Source: Mesorhabditis belari
Lineage: Eukaryota > Nematoda > Chromadorea > Rhabditida > Rhabditidae
DNA length: 64,000 nucleotides
Assembly (NCBI GenBank): GCA_958450365.1
Contig: CAUEEP010000729.1
Span: forward strand, 516,001-580,000
Direction: 5' to 3'
In this document: positions 1 to 10,298 of the stretch, in pieces
Layout of the letters: each line of letters starts with the position of its first letter
Position numbering within the stretch: position 1 is the first letter of the stretch
Made by a program: the position numbers and the translations under genes
Notes under the pieces: model-generated
Seen by the model: only the letters and a program-made list of their open reading frames with translations
Told to the model about the DNA's origin: nothing
Databases searched by the model: none

Positions 1-185
1 CTGAAAAAATATTTCAATTTAACAAGACGAGCCAACGCAGAATTTCACGCTGAATCCGAATATGCTTTCCGTTTTTTCTATAGAGCATTCTATCAAAAGT
101 TATAAGCTTTCAAAGTTTCCTCGAGCACTCAAGTAAAAACCATTCATCGAGTGTTTAGAAGCAGATTTCTCAGGGATCTCGGCTA

Positions 186-269
186 GCAGTGGTGGCCGAG
201 TGGTAGTGGGCTAGAATACAAGGCGAACGGTCTGTAGGGGTCGCTGGTTCGAATCCGCCCTTCTACTTC
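186..269 (+). pseudogene. decayed tRNA-like sequence (Ser/Leu type)
   Basis: An A-box-like TGGCCGAGTGG is followed about 50 nt later by a B-box-like GGTTCGAATCC, the layout of a long-variable-arm tRNA. The candidate acceptor stem (GCAGTGG with CTTCTAC) has two mismatches, the T stem has one, and no clean anticodon stem is visible. It is more likely a pseudogene or the head of a tRNA-derived repeat than a working tRNA. Confidence 0.45.
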
Positions 270-1461
270 TGTTTTGCATTTCAAAGAATTTCAATTGCAA
301 ATTTCAAAAATATTTCAAATATCAGATCTTTGCTTGAAGGGAAATGAATCAAGTGCAGTATAGGGTTGAAAATTTGAGCACAAAGTACAGCTCACTCTTT
401 GAACCCATTTATCGATCATTTTCTGTGTTTTTCCCCCAAAAGCACAAAAAAAAGCACTTAAATTTTATCAAGAAATTCAAGCACCACTGTTTGCGGGGTT
501 TTTTTTGCAAAACTTTCTACTAGCTAAAACCATAGTTCATTGTAGTTTCGAGGAAAGAAAACGAAAGGTTTTGAGTGCCCTAGAGGGGGTACGTTTGCGC
601 ATAAAGTGAGCACAAAGTAGAAAATGGGTTTTAGCAGGTGATTGAGCAGTAGGCGGTAAAAAAAGGTTACAGTAAAGCTGCTAGTAAGTTTTTGGCAGTA
701 CAGAATAAAATCTAAAACATATTTAAAGTTAAATAACTTTTAATATCATCAATATCTTGACAAAAATTTAACAAAAAATTTGAAATTTTTAATTTTTAAA
801 GAAAAATTCAACAAATGGGGCAACTACGCAATTTTTTGCGTCGCTTTTTCCGTCAAAGTGCGTAGCTGCCCCATTTTTTCGGCTTTCCTTTGGAAAATTT
901 TATTTTATTATTTTTTTTTTGAATTACAGTTTTTTTAGTTAGTTTTTTTTAATAACTAAATTTAATAAAATATAAAAATAAAATATTTAATTCAAAAAGA
1001 AAACACATCCGGAAATGTTTAAAAGGTGTGAATTAGACTTGAAAAACAGAAGAAAGAAGGAAAGAAAGAAGGAAAGAAAGAAGGAAAGAAAGAAAGAGAG
1101 GAAGAAAGACAAAAGAAAGAAGGAAGGAAAGAAAGAAGGAAAGAAAGACAAAAGAGAAATCAAAATTAGACGCTCTAATCAAAATTCGCTTGGAGAAAAG
1201 CCGCCAAAAAGTGGGGATAAGTGAAAAAAAGGAAAAAGAAGAATTGGTGACAAAGTTTATTCAATCGGAAAAGGGGAAAAGCTTTTCAAAAAATCGAGAT
1301 AACGGAATGCTTTGTGAGGAAAAAATTGGAATTCGATGAGTTGGATTTGATCGAATTTATCGAAATTTATAAAAAAACTTGTTAATCTCGTTGTACTTTA
1401 TGTTTAGCAGGTGATTGAGCGGTAAGAAAGGTTAAAGTAAAGCTGTTAGTAAGTTTTTGGC

Positions 1462-1570
1462 AGTAGTTCTTGGCAGTAGTTCTTGGCAGTAGTTCTTGGC
1501 AGTAGTTCTTGGCAGTAGTTCTTGGCAGTAGTTCTTGGCAGTAGTTCTTGGCAGTAGTTCTTGGCAGTAG
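1462..1570. repeat. 13-bp minisatellite, about 8-9 copies
   Basis: The unit TTGGCAGTAGTTC repeats head to tail almost without change. The low divergence suggests recent expansion. Open frames across it have no other support as genes. Confidence 0.9.
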
Positions 1571-2193
1571 TTTCTCCAACGCCCACCTTTTCCCCATCAG
1601 CAATCTTACTTTAACCTCAAATATCTTCGTCTTCAGCTGTTCAATCTCAATAGTTTTTGGACTAATCGATAGAGAAAGACTTGGCGTATCTAATCATACC
1701 AAAACATTGGAATTTGGAATTTGGAATTGGAACCAAATCATACCAAAACGTATTACAATTGGACAGCTCAACACAAAGAAATTTGAGCTCAAAGTTAGAT
1801 TGCTAATAGAAAAAAGGTATCAATGTCCGATAAAGCCGGACAGGCCGCATTACCTGATCACCTGTTCCAGTTGACCAGCACTGGAGGATACTGTTTACAA
1901 GAATTACGGAAGCCATTGCTAGATAAATCTACATCGAATCCTTTTCCAGAAAGCATTCCGTTGCCAATAGCATAAGGTGCCGAGCTTCGTGTATAAAAGG
2001 TTCCACAATAGCTCCGCCCCTTTTGCCATTAGCAACCCAACTTTGAGCTGAAATCTCTTGGAGGTGTCGAATTTGAATATTTTTGATATCATTTGATGCA
2101 TGTGACCTTCTTTTTTTTCAATCATTTCATTTGATTATCTTTTTTATGAATTCTGATTTCATCAGATTTATCTCTTCTTTTTCTTATTTTACG

Positions 2194-2752
2194 GGGGGTG
2201 GGACAAATGCGACCTTTTTTTTGCGCACCTGGACATTTGCGCACCTTTTGTTTTGCTGGAAAAGGCCTTAGGCAAGGCCGTAGAGCTCCATATAAGGGAA
2301 TCGTATGCGTAGATTCAGAATTTTGACAAATCAGACCTCGCTGACACGTCAAATTTGGGCTAAAAGGCAAAAACCGCGGAAAAGCGTTAAGTTGTATAGT
2401 TTTTGCAGTTTGGATCAAACTGCGGCACAACCGTATTGGAACCGTATTAGATCAAAAAAGAACCGTATTGGAACCGTATTAGATCAAAAAAAAGAACCGT
2501 ATTGGAACCGTATTGGAACCGTTGGAAAAGGCAAAAACTGCGGAAAAGCGTTAAGTTGCGTTTGCCTTTTAGGCCAAATTTGACGTGTCAGCGAGGTCTG
2601 ATTTGTCGAAATTCGGAATCTACGCATACGATTCCCTTCTGTGAAAACATTTTTGAAGCTCTACGACCTTTCCTAAGGCCTTTTCCAGCAAAAAAAAAAG
2701 GTGCGCAAATGTCCAGGTGCGCAAAAAAAAAGGTCGCATTTGTCCCACCCCC
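2194..2752. mobile_element. family A MITE with GC-rich ends and 8-bp target duplication
   Basis: The ends are inverted repeats: GGGGGTGGGACAAATGCGAC on the left, and its complement ending in CCCACCCCC on the right. The element is flanked on both sides by ATTTTACG (2186-2193 and 2753-2760), an 8-bp target site duplication. Just inside the ends lie GCGCACC boxes, and the arms pair far inward. There is no transposase. An 8-bp duplication is typical of hAT-superfamily elements; family assignment is inference. Related copies are at 11482-11935 and 59453-59940. Confidence 0.8.
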
Positions 2753-3217
2753 ATTTTACGCATAAAGCTTTCAAAATGATCCATTTATTTCTTTAATTTT
2801 CGATTTCACAATTGTGTTTTCTTTATTTAGAAATGCTGTATGAAATTCGTCATTTAGCAACCTTAAATATTTTTTATCATACACAGTGTCTAGCGAAATT
2901 TTATAGATACAGCGTGTGGCGGAATTATTGCTACAACATCTAATCGAACGACTCAAAAGTGTTTATGTTTGAAGTTTTCATTCTAAGATTGTTATTTCTT
3001 TGTAATTATTTTTTTTTGGAATTGTTTTTCTGATACAGTGAAACCTCTCTATAAAGTAACTCAAGGGAACAGGAAAAATCATTACTTTAGAGGAAGGCTA
3101 CTTTATAGAGCCCAACGTAGTCAATAGTAGTATTTTGTTCGGGGTGTTTTCGTTTCATCATTTGTGTTTTATTTACTTTATGGTGTTATCTTTCGTGATT
3201 TTTTTCATTTAGAGAAG

Positions 3218-4705
3218 ATGTCGGACAAGCCGGGGAGCAGAAAGAGAAAGACTCGATTCGAAGCTTTGGAAGAGAAAAGGTTGGCAAAGTTGAAGCCCGC
3301 TCCCAACCCACCGCCTGTGCTCACAAAACAATCGTGCAATAGCCAAGTCGAACTGATCCAGAGGGATTTTTTGTCACAATTGCCAACGGAGGTTGGTCAA
3401 AGCTTAGGGGGGTGATTGTTTATCTTTAGATTGCTCTTCGCATCATCGCGCATTTGAGACCGTGCGATTTGACGACTTGTGCTGGCGTTTCGCGGACGTG
3501 GCAGCGGCTTTGTGAAGATGATCGGACTTGGCAGCGGCTTTGTGAAGATGATCGGACTTGGCAGCGGCTTTGTGAAGATGATCGGACTTGGCAGCGTATA
3601 GGTTTGGAAAAGGGATATGTGGAACTTGATACCCCAAGGTGTGTGTTAGATTTGAGCAGAAAATACATCATGTAAAAATACTTATCTGATAGATTTACAT
3701 TGAACTATAGGCGTCCAAAGCGGAAGCAAACTTGAGGCAGTTTGTTTAGATGACTAGTTCCGATTCCAGAAATCGATCAGAAAAAGACTGGTCCCAAACT
3801 GGTTTTTCTTTAGCTTTCGTTTTCTCGGAGGTTGGGCAGCGTATCGAACAAATGAGCAAGCGAGGATCACGGTCTTTTCACATATGAGCCTTCAAGAAGC
3901 ACATCAGAATCAACGAGAACGCGAGGTCGCATATGGACAGTCAGTGACGCGATTCGTTGCCGAATGAAACTTTTTCTAGATGTTATGAGCGATCGCCATG
4001 GAAGTCGCTGTACTTGCGGAAGATGCGTATCACTGCGAATTGGCGATCCCGGGCGATTCAATCAAGCGCCGTTCTGAAAGTTTGAATGGATGCTTTCGCG
4101 ACAAAAATCATTTTTAGATCGGGAGTCATTCTTACAAATTACAAATTCACTCTGATCGTATCTTTGCTGCTTTTAGTGGGAGGACGACGCGGGTCTGGGA
4201 TGTTGATAATGCTCAAGTTTGTTTCGTTTAACAATGGTTGTACGTCCTAATTTAGCTGGCTTTCACTCTAACTGGCCATAGGTCGGGCGATACCGAGTGT
4301 GAAATGAGCGATGATGGCAAGTACATTGTCAGGTTAGTTAATAGACTACAACTAGCGCAATCATAATGTTGCCGATGAAACGAACAAAGTTCTTAACAAA
4401 AATACTTGTGACAGCAAAGCCTATTGCAGTGTTTTAGTTTCTCGTGGTTGGATCGAAAGGCGCGAATTTGGTGTGGCCAAACTGGTGTCCAGCGCCATGT
4501 TCTCCGGGGACATACTCGTTACATTCAATGCATCAGTCTACATGGCACGACGTGGGTGGTCTGGATTTCGTGTTGAGCTGAATCACGTTTTAGTCTTGTT
4601 ACTGGGTCACGGGATAAAACACTCCGAGTCTGGGACATAGTCGATGGGAAATGCCTACACATTTTGGTTGGCCATGTGGAACATTTGAGTTTACAGCCGT
4701 TACAG
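3218..4705 (+). pseudogene. sel-10-like: broken F-box/WD40 gene, sel-10/FBXW7-like
   Basis: FBXW7/SEL-10 is the substrate receptor of an SCF ubiquitin ligase. A 3' splice site lies just before the ATG at 3218. Exon 1 (3218-3391) reads MSDKPGSRKRKTRFEALEE and reaches the F-box start RDFLSQLP. The next exon (from 3430) continues with HLRPCDLTTCAGVSRTWQ, where a 30-bp in-frame tandem repeat multiplies LCEDDRTWQR three times. A KRPKRKQ-like segment near 3715 then meets a stop. Later pieces match the family in order: SPWKSLYLRKMRITANWR (near 3985), RTTRVWDVDNAQ (near 4185), LRGHTRYIQCISLHGTTW (near 4500) and LVTGSRDKTLRVWDI (near 4595). No further WD repeats follow, so the propeller is incomplete. 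I read it as a degenerate copy; unrecognised introns could soften that view. Confidence 0.6.
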
Positions 4706-4959
4706 AGTTTTGGTCAGCCGTTGCTCTGAAATTCTGCTTTTCAGCCTAGTCCAATCGGTGCGCCTGATTGGATTGAATTGTGCTACATTCGGTTTGGTTT
4801 ATGGTTTAGTTGTCAGTTTTTTTTAGTTCAGTTTGTATCGTGCTACAAAACTTGTAAACAAATTGGCTCAATGCAGATGAAATGGCTATACCATGTAAAT
4901 TTTTTTCACCAGAGCATCTATCTGCTTAGTTGAATTAAGGACTAGAATTCTTATATTAT
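4706..4959. other. region between F-box relic and mariner relic
   Basis: No coding signal, RNA gene or repeat is evident. The missing C-terminal WD repeats of the preceding F-box gene cannot be found here. Confidence 0.4.
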
Positions 4960-4961
4960 TA

Positions 4962-5495
4962 GGTTGTCCAATAAGTAATGCGTGTTTTGACACGATTTTC
5001 AAAATATCACAAAATTAACAAAAGAGAACTTTATTAATCGATATATTCTCCACAACAATCAACAACATTTCTCCATCGTCCGAGCAAAGAGTGAAGTCCG
5101 TCATAATAGAATGAAGCTGGTTTCGATGAGAAGAAATTCCAGCCTTCCAGCGCGTTCCTCGTCCTCTAACGACTCGTTTCCGTCCGCAAATCGTTTAAAC
5201 CAGCGCTGGCACTGGCTGATTGAAATTGAATCCTCTCCAAATGCGGCACAGATAGTTCGATGGCAATGCGCTGCAGTTTTACCTCGTTTGAAATCATACA
5301 GCATTGATGCGCGGACAACAAACTTTTTGTCTTTCATCTGCAAAACAACATATCTATTATAAAACAAAGGCAAATGAATAAAATGATATATAAAAATAAA
5401 CACAAGATGCTGATGATTAAAAAGAGCATATATTTGCTCGAAGCGATTTCGCAATAGTTTCGAAATAAGTAACACGCATTACTGATTGGACAACC
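4962..5495 (-). mobile_element. internally deleted mariner, transposase ends only
   Basis: Inverted repeats begin GGTTGTCCAATAAGTAATGC and end with the near-complement, flanked by TA (4960-4961 and 5496-5497). On the minus strand, MKDKKFVVRASMLYDFKRGK and WFKRFADGNESLEDEERAGR are the N-terminal helix-turn-helix of a mariner transposase. Close to the other end, YYDGLHSLLGRWRNVVD is its C-terminal tail. The whole central DD(D/E) catalytic region is absent, so it cannot move by itself. It sits within a dispersed repeat that occurs intact at 37460-37617. Confidence 0.85.
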
Positions 5496-5497
5496 TA

Positions 5498-5655
5498 ATA
5501 TTTGGTTCAAAATGCTACTGTGCGACTGTATACTGGACCTAGTACGAAATAATACTATTTACAACTAGTACCAAGCGCCTATTACCCCAGTTATTCATCA
5601 GGGAAAGGCATGAACTCAAGGCGAGCTTTTATTTGAACACTAAAGCAGCACTACT
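5498..5655 (-). repeat. dispersed repeat, inverted copy at 37460-37617
   Basis: About 155 bases starting TTTGGTTCAAAATGCTACTG match the reverse complement of 37460-37617 at roughly 90 percent by eye, including the shared stretches TATACTGGACCTAGTACGAA and GGGAAAGGCATGAACTCAAG. It is unlike any gene here and is probably a fragment of an unclassified mobile element. Confidence 0.8.
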
Positions 5656-5685
5656 ATTAGAGAAAATACGGTATTCAGAAAAATA

Positions 5686-6196
5686 TTGGGTTGATGCATA
5701 ATTATCCGGACTTCTTTTTGCGTGCTTGTATCTTTTTTGTTTTGAAAGCTTTTTGTCTATTTCTTTTTTTTAAATATTCGTTATTCTTTAGTGAACAAAA
5801 TGCGTGTCGACAATCATATCCATCTTCGCCATATCATGCTCTACCACTTCGAAAAGGGATGGTCTGCCGCAGAGTCGTTTCGCGATCTCAAAGAACTGGA
5901 GAAGCCCCAACGGACTACCACGTCAATCGATCGCTCAAAAATTGGCAAACAAATAAGATCTACAACGATTTGGATGACTTGATAGACGATGTTAAAGCGT
6001 GGATTGCCTCCAAAGATCGTTTATTCTTCGCTCGTGGAATCGATCGTCTTCCAAGCAAATGGCAATCAGTTATTGATGTAGGCGGTGAATATGCTCCAGA
6101 ATAATCAATTAAACATATTTTTCTAACTATTTATGTTATTTTTTGTTAAATAAAATCATTTATAAAAGAAGTCCGGATAATTATGCATCAACCCAA
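5686..6196 (+). mobile_element. internally deleted mariner/maT-like element
   Basis: Ends are perfect-looking inverted repeats starting TTGGGTTGATGCATAATTAT, with TA at 5684-5685 and 6197-6198. The + strand keeps a transposase start (VDNHIHLRHIMLYHFEKGWS, helix-turn-helix), then jumps to the C-terminal part (YNDLDDLIDDVKAWIASKDR, FFARGIDRLPSKWQ, GEYAPE, stop). The DD(D/E) core is missing and the two parts lie in different frames. It is a non-autonomous deletion derivative. Confidence 0.85.
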
Positions 6197-6361
6197 TAGT
6201 TTGCCTAAATTTTCCGTAATTTGTTTGCTTGTGGATTGTTTTGTTTTTTTTTTTAATTTTTATTATCATTATATTTTTATTATAAAAAGGTAAATTTTCA
6301 AAAAATATACCCGAATTTCAAGAAAATTCCGTTAAGATTTTTTTTTTCTTTTTTTATTCTT

Positions 6362-9300
6362 TTAATAGCCAGCTGGAGCACTTTCGGGGCCTTTTCTGAA
6401 AAGAAAAATTACAATAAATCTAGCTAAACTTTCAAATTTTCTACCTAAAATCGGAATTCGCCCAAATGGATGCATTCGATTTTTCGACCGAAGTGACCAC
6501 AGCCAAATGTTCGGTTGATTTGTTCATGATATGCCCTCGAGCTTCTAGAGCTCGCACATAAGCCTAAAATTGAATTTAAATCTCAAAAATCGATCTTTAA
6601 GACATTAAAATGTTTATGGTTTAAAATTTTAAAAAAAAATTTGTTAAAAAAAATTTGTCAAAAAAAAAAAAACGATCATTTTAAAAACAAAATCTTGTAC
6701 TTTGAGCTCATCTAAACGTGCACTTTCTAATGCATTCAAATCCCTTCCTTTTCCTCTTTCAGTAGGCCAGAGAGTGATCGTTTAGAGCACGTTTAGAGCA
6801 TGAGCACAAAGTACGGGTAACTATTTTGGAGTAAATCTGTGAACACACCGTTTTCAGTGCACTGAAATCGTGATTTTCTTTGATTGACGGAAATTCAGTA
6901 CGCTAGAAGGGGTGTGTTTACAGAAAAGAGCTCAAAGTACACGAGAAATGCTTACTTTTGGGAATTTTTCCTCATAAGAAGTGTAATTTGGATATAATTG
7001 ATCGTGGACTCGGGGCGCGTCGATAGCCTCTTTCGGATTTGCGTCAAGCCACAGAGCATGCAAAGCAGCACCTAGAAAAGTGCACCGTTAAATGGTTCTC
7101 CTTCTTCCTTTCTTTCTTTCCTTCTTCCTTTCTTCTTCCCTCTTTCCCTAGGCAAGGAAGGTATTGGAAGGAAAGAAGGAAGGAAGGAAAAGTCCACGGT
7201 CATTTGGGGCGACTTGTTGACGTCTTTGGCACAGCGATCTTTGGCACAGCGATCTTTGGCACAGCGATCTTTGGCTTACAGCGATCTTTGGCTTACAGCA
7301 ATCTTTGGCACAGCGATCTTTGGCACAGCAATCTTTGGCACAGCGATCTTTGACTTACAGCGATCTTTGACTTACAGCGATCTTTCAATTACCCTTCTAG
7401 CTGTTCTAGAGTTCTAGAGCTTGTAAGTCGGACTCAGACCTGGCTTCTAGTTGACCAAGTTGTGCCTAACTAAGTTGTGCTTATAAGTAAGCCAAGCCTG
7501 TATCAGGCTGGACTGGGCCTGGTAACTAGGGTAGGATAGGTCTGCTACAATACCCGAACTTGGTCCGTACCTGGCCGCGCCTTGTTATGCGCCATCAGCC
7601 CGGTTAGCTCAGTCGGTAGAGGACCAGACTCTTAATCTGGCTGTCGCGGGTTCGAGCCCCGCATCGGGCTTGGAATTTTTTGTTTTTTTAAACTAATCTC
7701 TAAACTTTACAGTATCCTTAGTTTTTAAGAGGAGATTCACAGCTATCGAATAAATAAGAATACCGTAATTATCAGCCTGTAAAGTTACCAAAAAAAACTT
7801 TTTCCAAAATCAAGAAAAGTCGATAAAATCGTCATTAATTTGACGTCGTCTTCTCGTCTTTTTCTTTAATTTTCAATATTTATAAAAATGTATCTTATCT
7901 CAAGAATGTTATAGTGCTAATGATTAGAAGCCCGAAAAATTCACCAGCCACTCCGGAGATAATCGTCGATCCACCGGCTGCACCAATACCCATCACTCGC
8001 TGGAAATAGAGAATTTTCTAAGTTTAGATCCTAAACTCTCACTTATCTCTATCTAATTCTAAGGCGCTACAGCAACCAGCACTGTGTAAAAACGGTGTTA
8101 CAGTATTCTAGAAATAAAGTAGCTGTAAAGTTTAGAGATTAGTTTAAAAAAGCAAAAATTTAAGCCCAATGCGGGGCTCGAACCCGCGACAGCCAGATTA
8201 AGAGTCTGGTGCTCTACCGACTGAGCTAACCGGGCTGACGCGAGGGCTGCCAAAAAATCGCCTCAAGTCCCAATGAGAGCGCTTGTTTAACTGACAGTTA
8301 AGGACCTGTGCTTTGGATGTTCTTTGTACACCGAGAGCCGTAAGCTACGTTAAGCTACAGTAAGCTACATTAAGCTACATTAAGCTACAGTAAGCTAAAG
8401 TGAGCTACATTAAGCTACATTAAGCTACAGTAAGCTACAGTAAGCTACATTAAGCTACAGTAAACTACAATAAGCTATTGTAAGCTACAATAAACTACCG
8501 TAAGCTACAGTAAGCTACATTAAGCTACAGTAAGCTACAATAAGCTACAGTAAGCTAGGTGTAAATCTATTCTAAAAAAACTATAATTCTACCTTTTAAA
8601 TGGAAACTAACATGTGCTTTATTGTGATCATAAATAACCAATGGTGATTGACTGCTCATCGGCCTTTTTCCCGGTTTAATATAGTTTGCTTTCGATGGTG
8701 GCAGACCGAAAGCATTCGTTTTCCCTGGAAAAAAAAACGTTTATAAGTAAGAAATAAAGAAATCTAAACAGTCTAAAGTAGTCTACAGTCTTTAGACAAT
8801 ACTTAGACAATACTCTAAAGCTTCTAAAGCTTTATTTAAAGCTAGATAAACCTGGAGTACTGAAATCATCCATTTCATCATTCCATAAAACTCCCGTCGA
8901 CTCTGAAGTGATCACGGCGCCTAAGCTAAACAAAAATTTACCATTTAATAAGCCAGAATTATAGTTTATAGTAGTTTGCTTTGAATTCCCCCATCTACTT
9001 ACTATAAATTAATTGTTGAAGTGACAGAGACGACATTTCCGTGTTTATCCATCACTGAAATATGAGTTGTTCCATGATCCTCAGGTTGCGCTGAGAAATC
9101 GCCACCGTACTCGTTTCGTGGACGGGTTTTCTCACCGATATTGTTTCTGGAAACAATTTGAAGATTAGTTTGAAAAAGCAAAAAACTGAAGCCCGATGCG
9201 GGGCTCGAACCCGCGACAGCCAGATTAAGAGTCTGGTGCTCTACCGACTGAGCTAACCGGGCTGATTGCAGGGCTGTCAACAAATCGCCCCAAGTCCCAA

Positions 9301-10267
9301 TGAGAGCGCTTCTTCAATTGTTTAACTGATTTCTTTAGTTTTCTCAAAGAAACGCTTTGGTATCGCAAGAAAATTAAGGAATTGCGCCAGAAGGGGCACG
9401 TTTATGAGCTCAAAGTACAAAATACCTTGTACTTGTTCCCCATTCACTTGAAATAAGTCTTTTTGCGGCTTCCATCGCTCCTTTCTCGAAAGCCAAATCA
9501 CCCAAGTAGGAGCGTTGAGCGTATGCAAATTTTGAGGCCTTGGAAATTTGAAATTTTCAATCTTTCATCATCTTTACCTCAATGAATCGATGATATAGCA
9601 AAGAAATATCGGCAAATGTTCGTTTTGTATTCTCGAAGCCGTCCATTACATTGAGGATTCCCATTGTTACGGCGCTGCTTGATGGCGGTGGAGGGCCACA
9701 GATAGAACGCTGATTCGCAAGCCTTCATTTGATTGGTTTGAATTTTTTGAGCTGATTCGTTGCCTATCTCCAAATTCTAGACATTGGAAAGGGCTAGGCG
9801 GCTGTTCTAAACAAAACTAGCTTGAAAAAGCAAAAATTCAAGCCCAATGCGGGGCTCGAACCCGCGACAGCCAGATTAAGAGTCTGGTGCTCTACCGACT
9901 GAGCTAACCGGGCTGATGGGAGCGCTGTCAACAAATCTCCTCAAGTTCCAATGGGAGGCACTTCAACGATACTTTTACTCACTTGATCACGATCACTTCA
10001 TCGTCATTTCTGACGATCGACTTGTAGCCTTTGAAATCTTCACGGGTTAGCAATCCACCTGATTATTATATTATATTATCTACTATGTATAAAGCAGAAG
10101 AGACGTCTGTCTGTCTGTCTGTCAGTCTGCCTGTCTGCCTGTCTGTCTGTCCGTCTGCCTGTCTGTCTGTCTGTCTGTCTGTCGGCCTGTCCGTCCGTCT
10201 ATCCGTCTGTCTGTCTGTAGGTTTGTCTGTCTGTCCGTCCATCTGTTCGTCTGTCTGTCTGTCCGTC

Positions 10268-10298
<31 letters not shown>

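Larger units (their letters stand above)
1..3217. other. intergenic region without a recognisable gene
   Basis: I see no coding exon here on either strand. It holds a tRNA-like relic (186-269), a small palindrome at 815-873 built on ATGGGGCAACTACGCA, a GAAAGAAG-type microsatellite (about 1050-1155), a 13-bp minisatellite (1462-1570), copies of the dispersed AACCGTATTGG motif (2430-2525) and a GC-ended MITE (2194-2752). At 3040-3110 a short palindromic stretch, beginning CAGTGAAACCTCTCTATAAAG and ending CTACTTTATAGAG, looks like a DNA-transposon terminus. Confidence 0.6.

Noticed and set aside
1015..1224. Lys/Glu-rich 69-residue frame
   Set aside because: It is a GAAAGAAG microsatellite without gene context.
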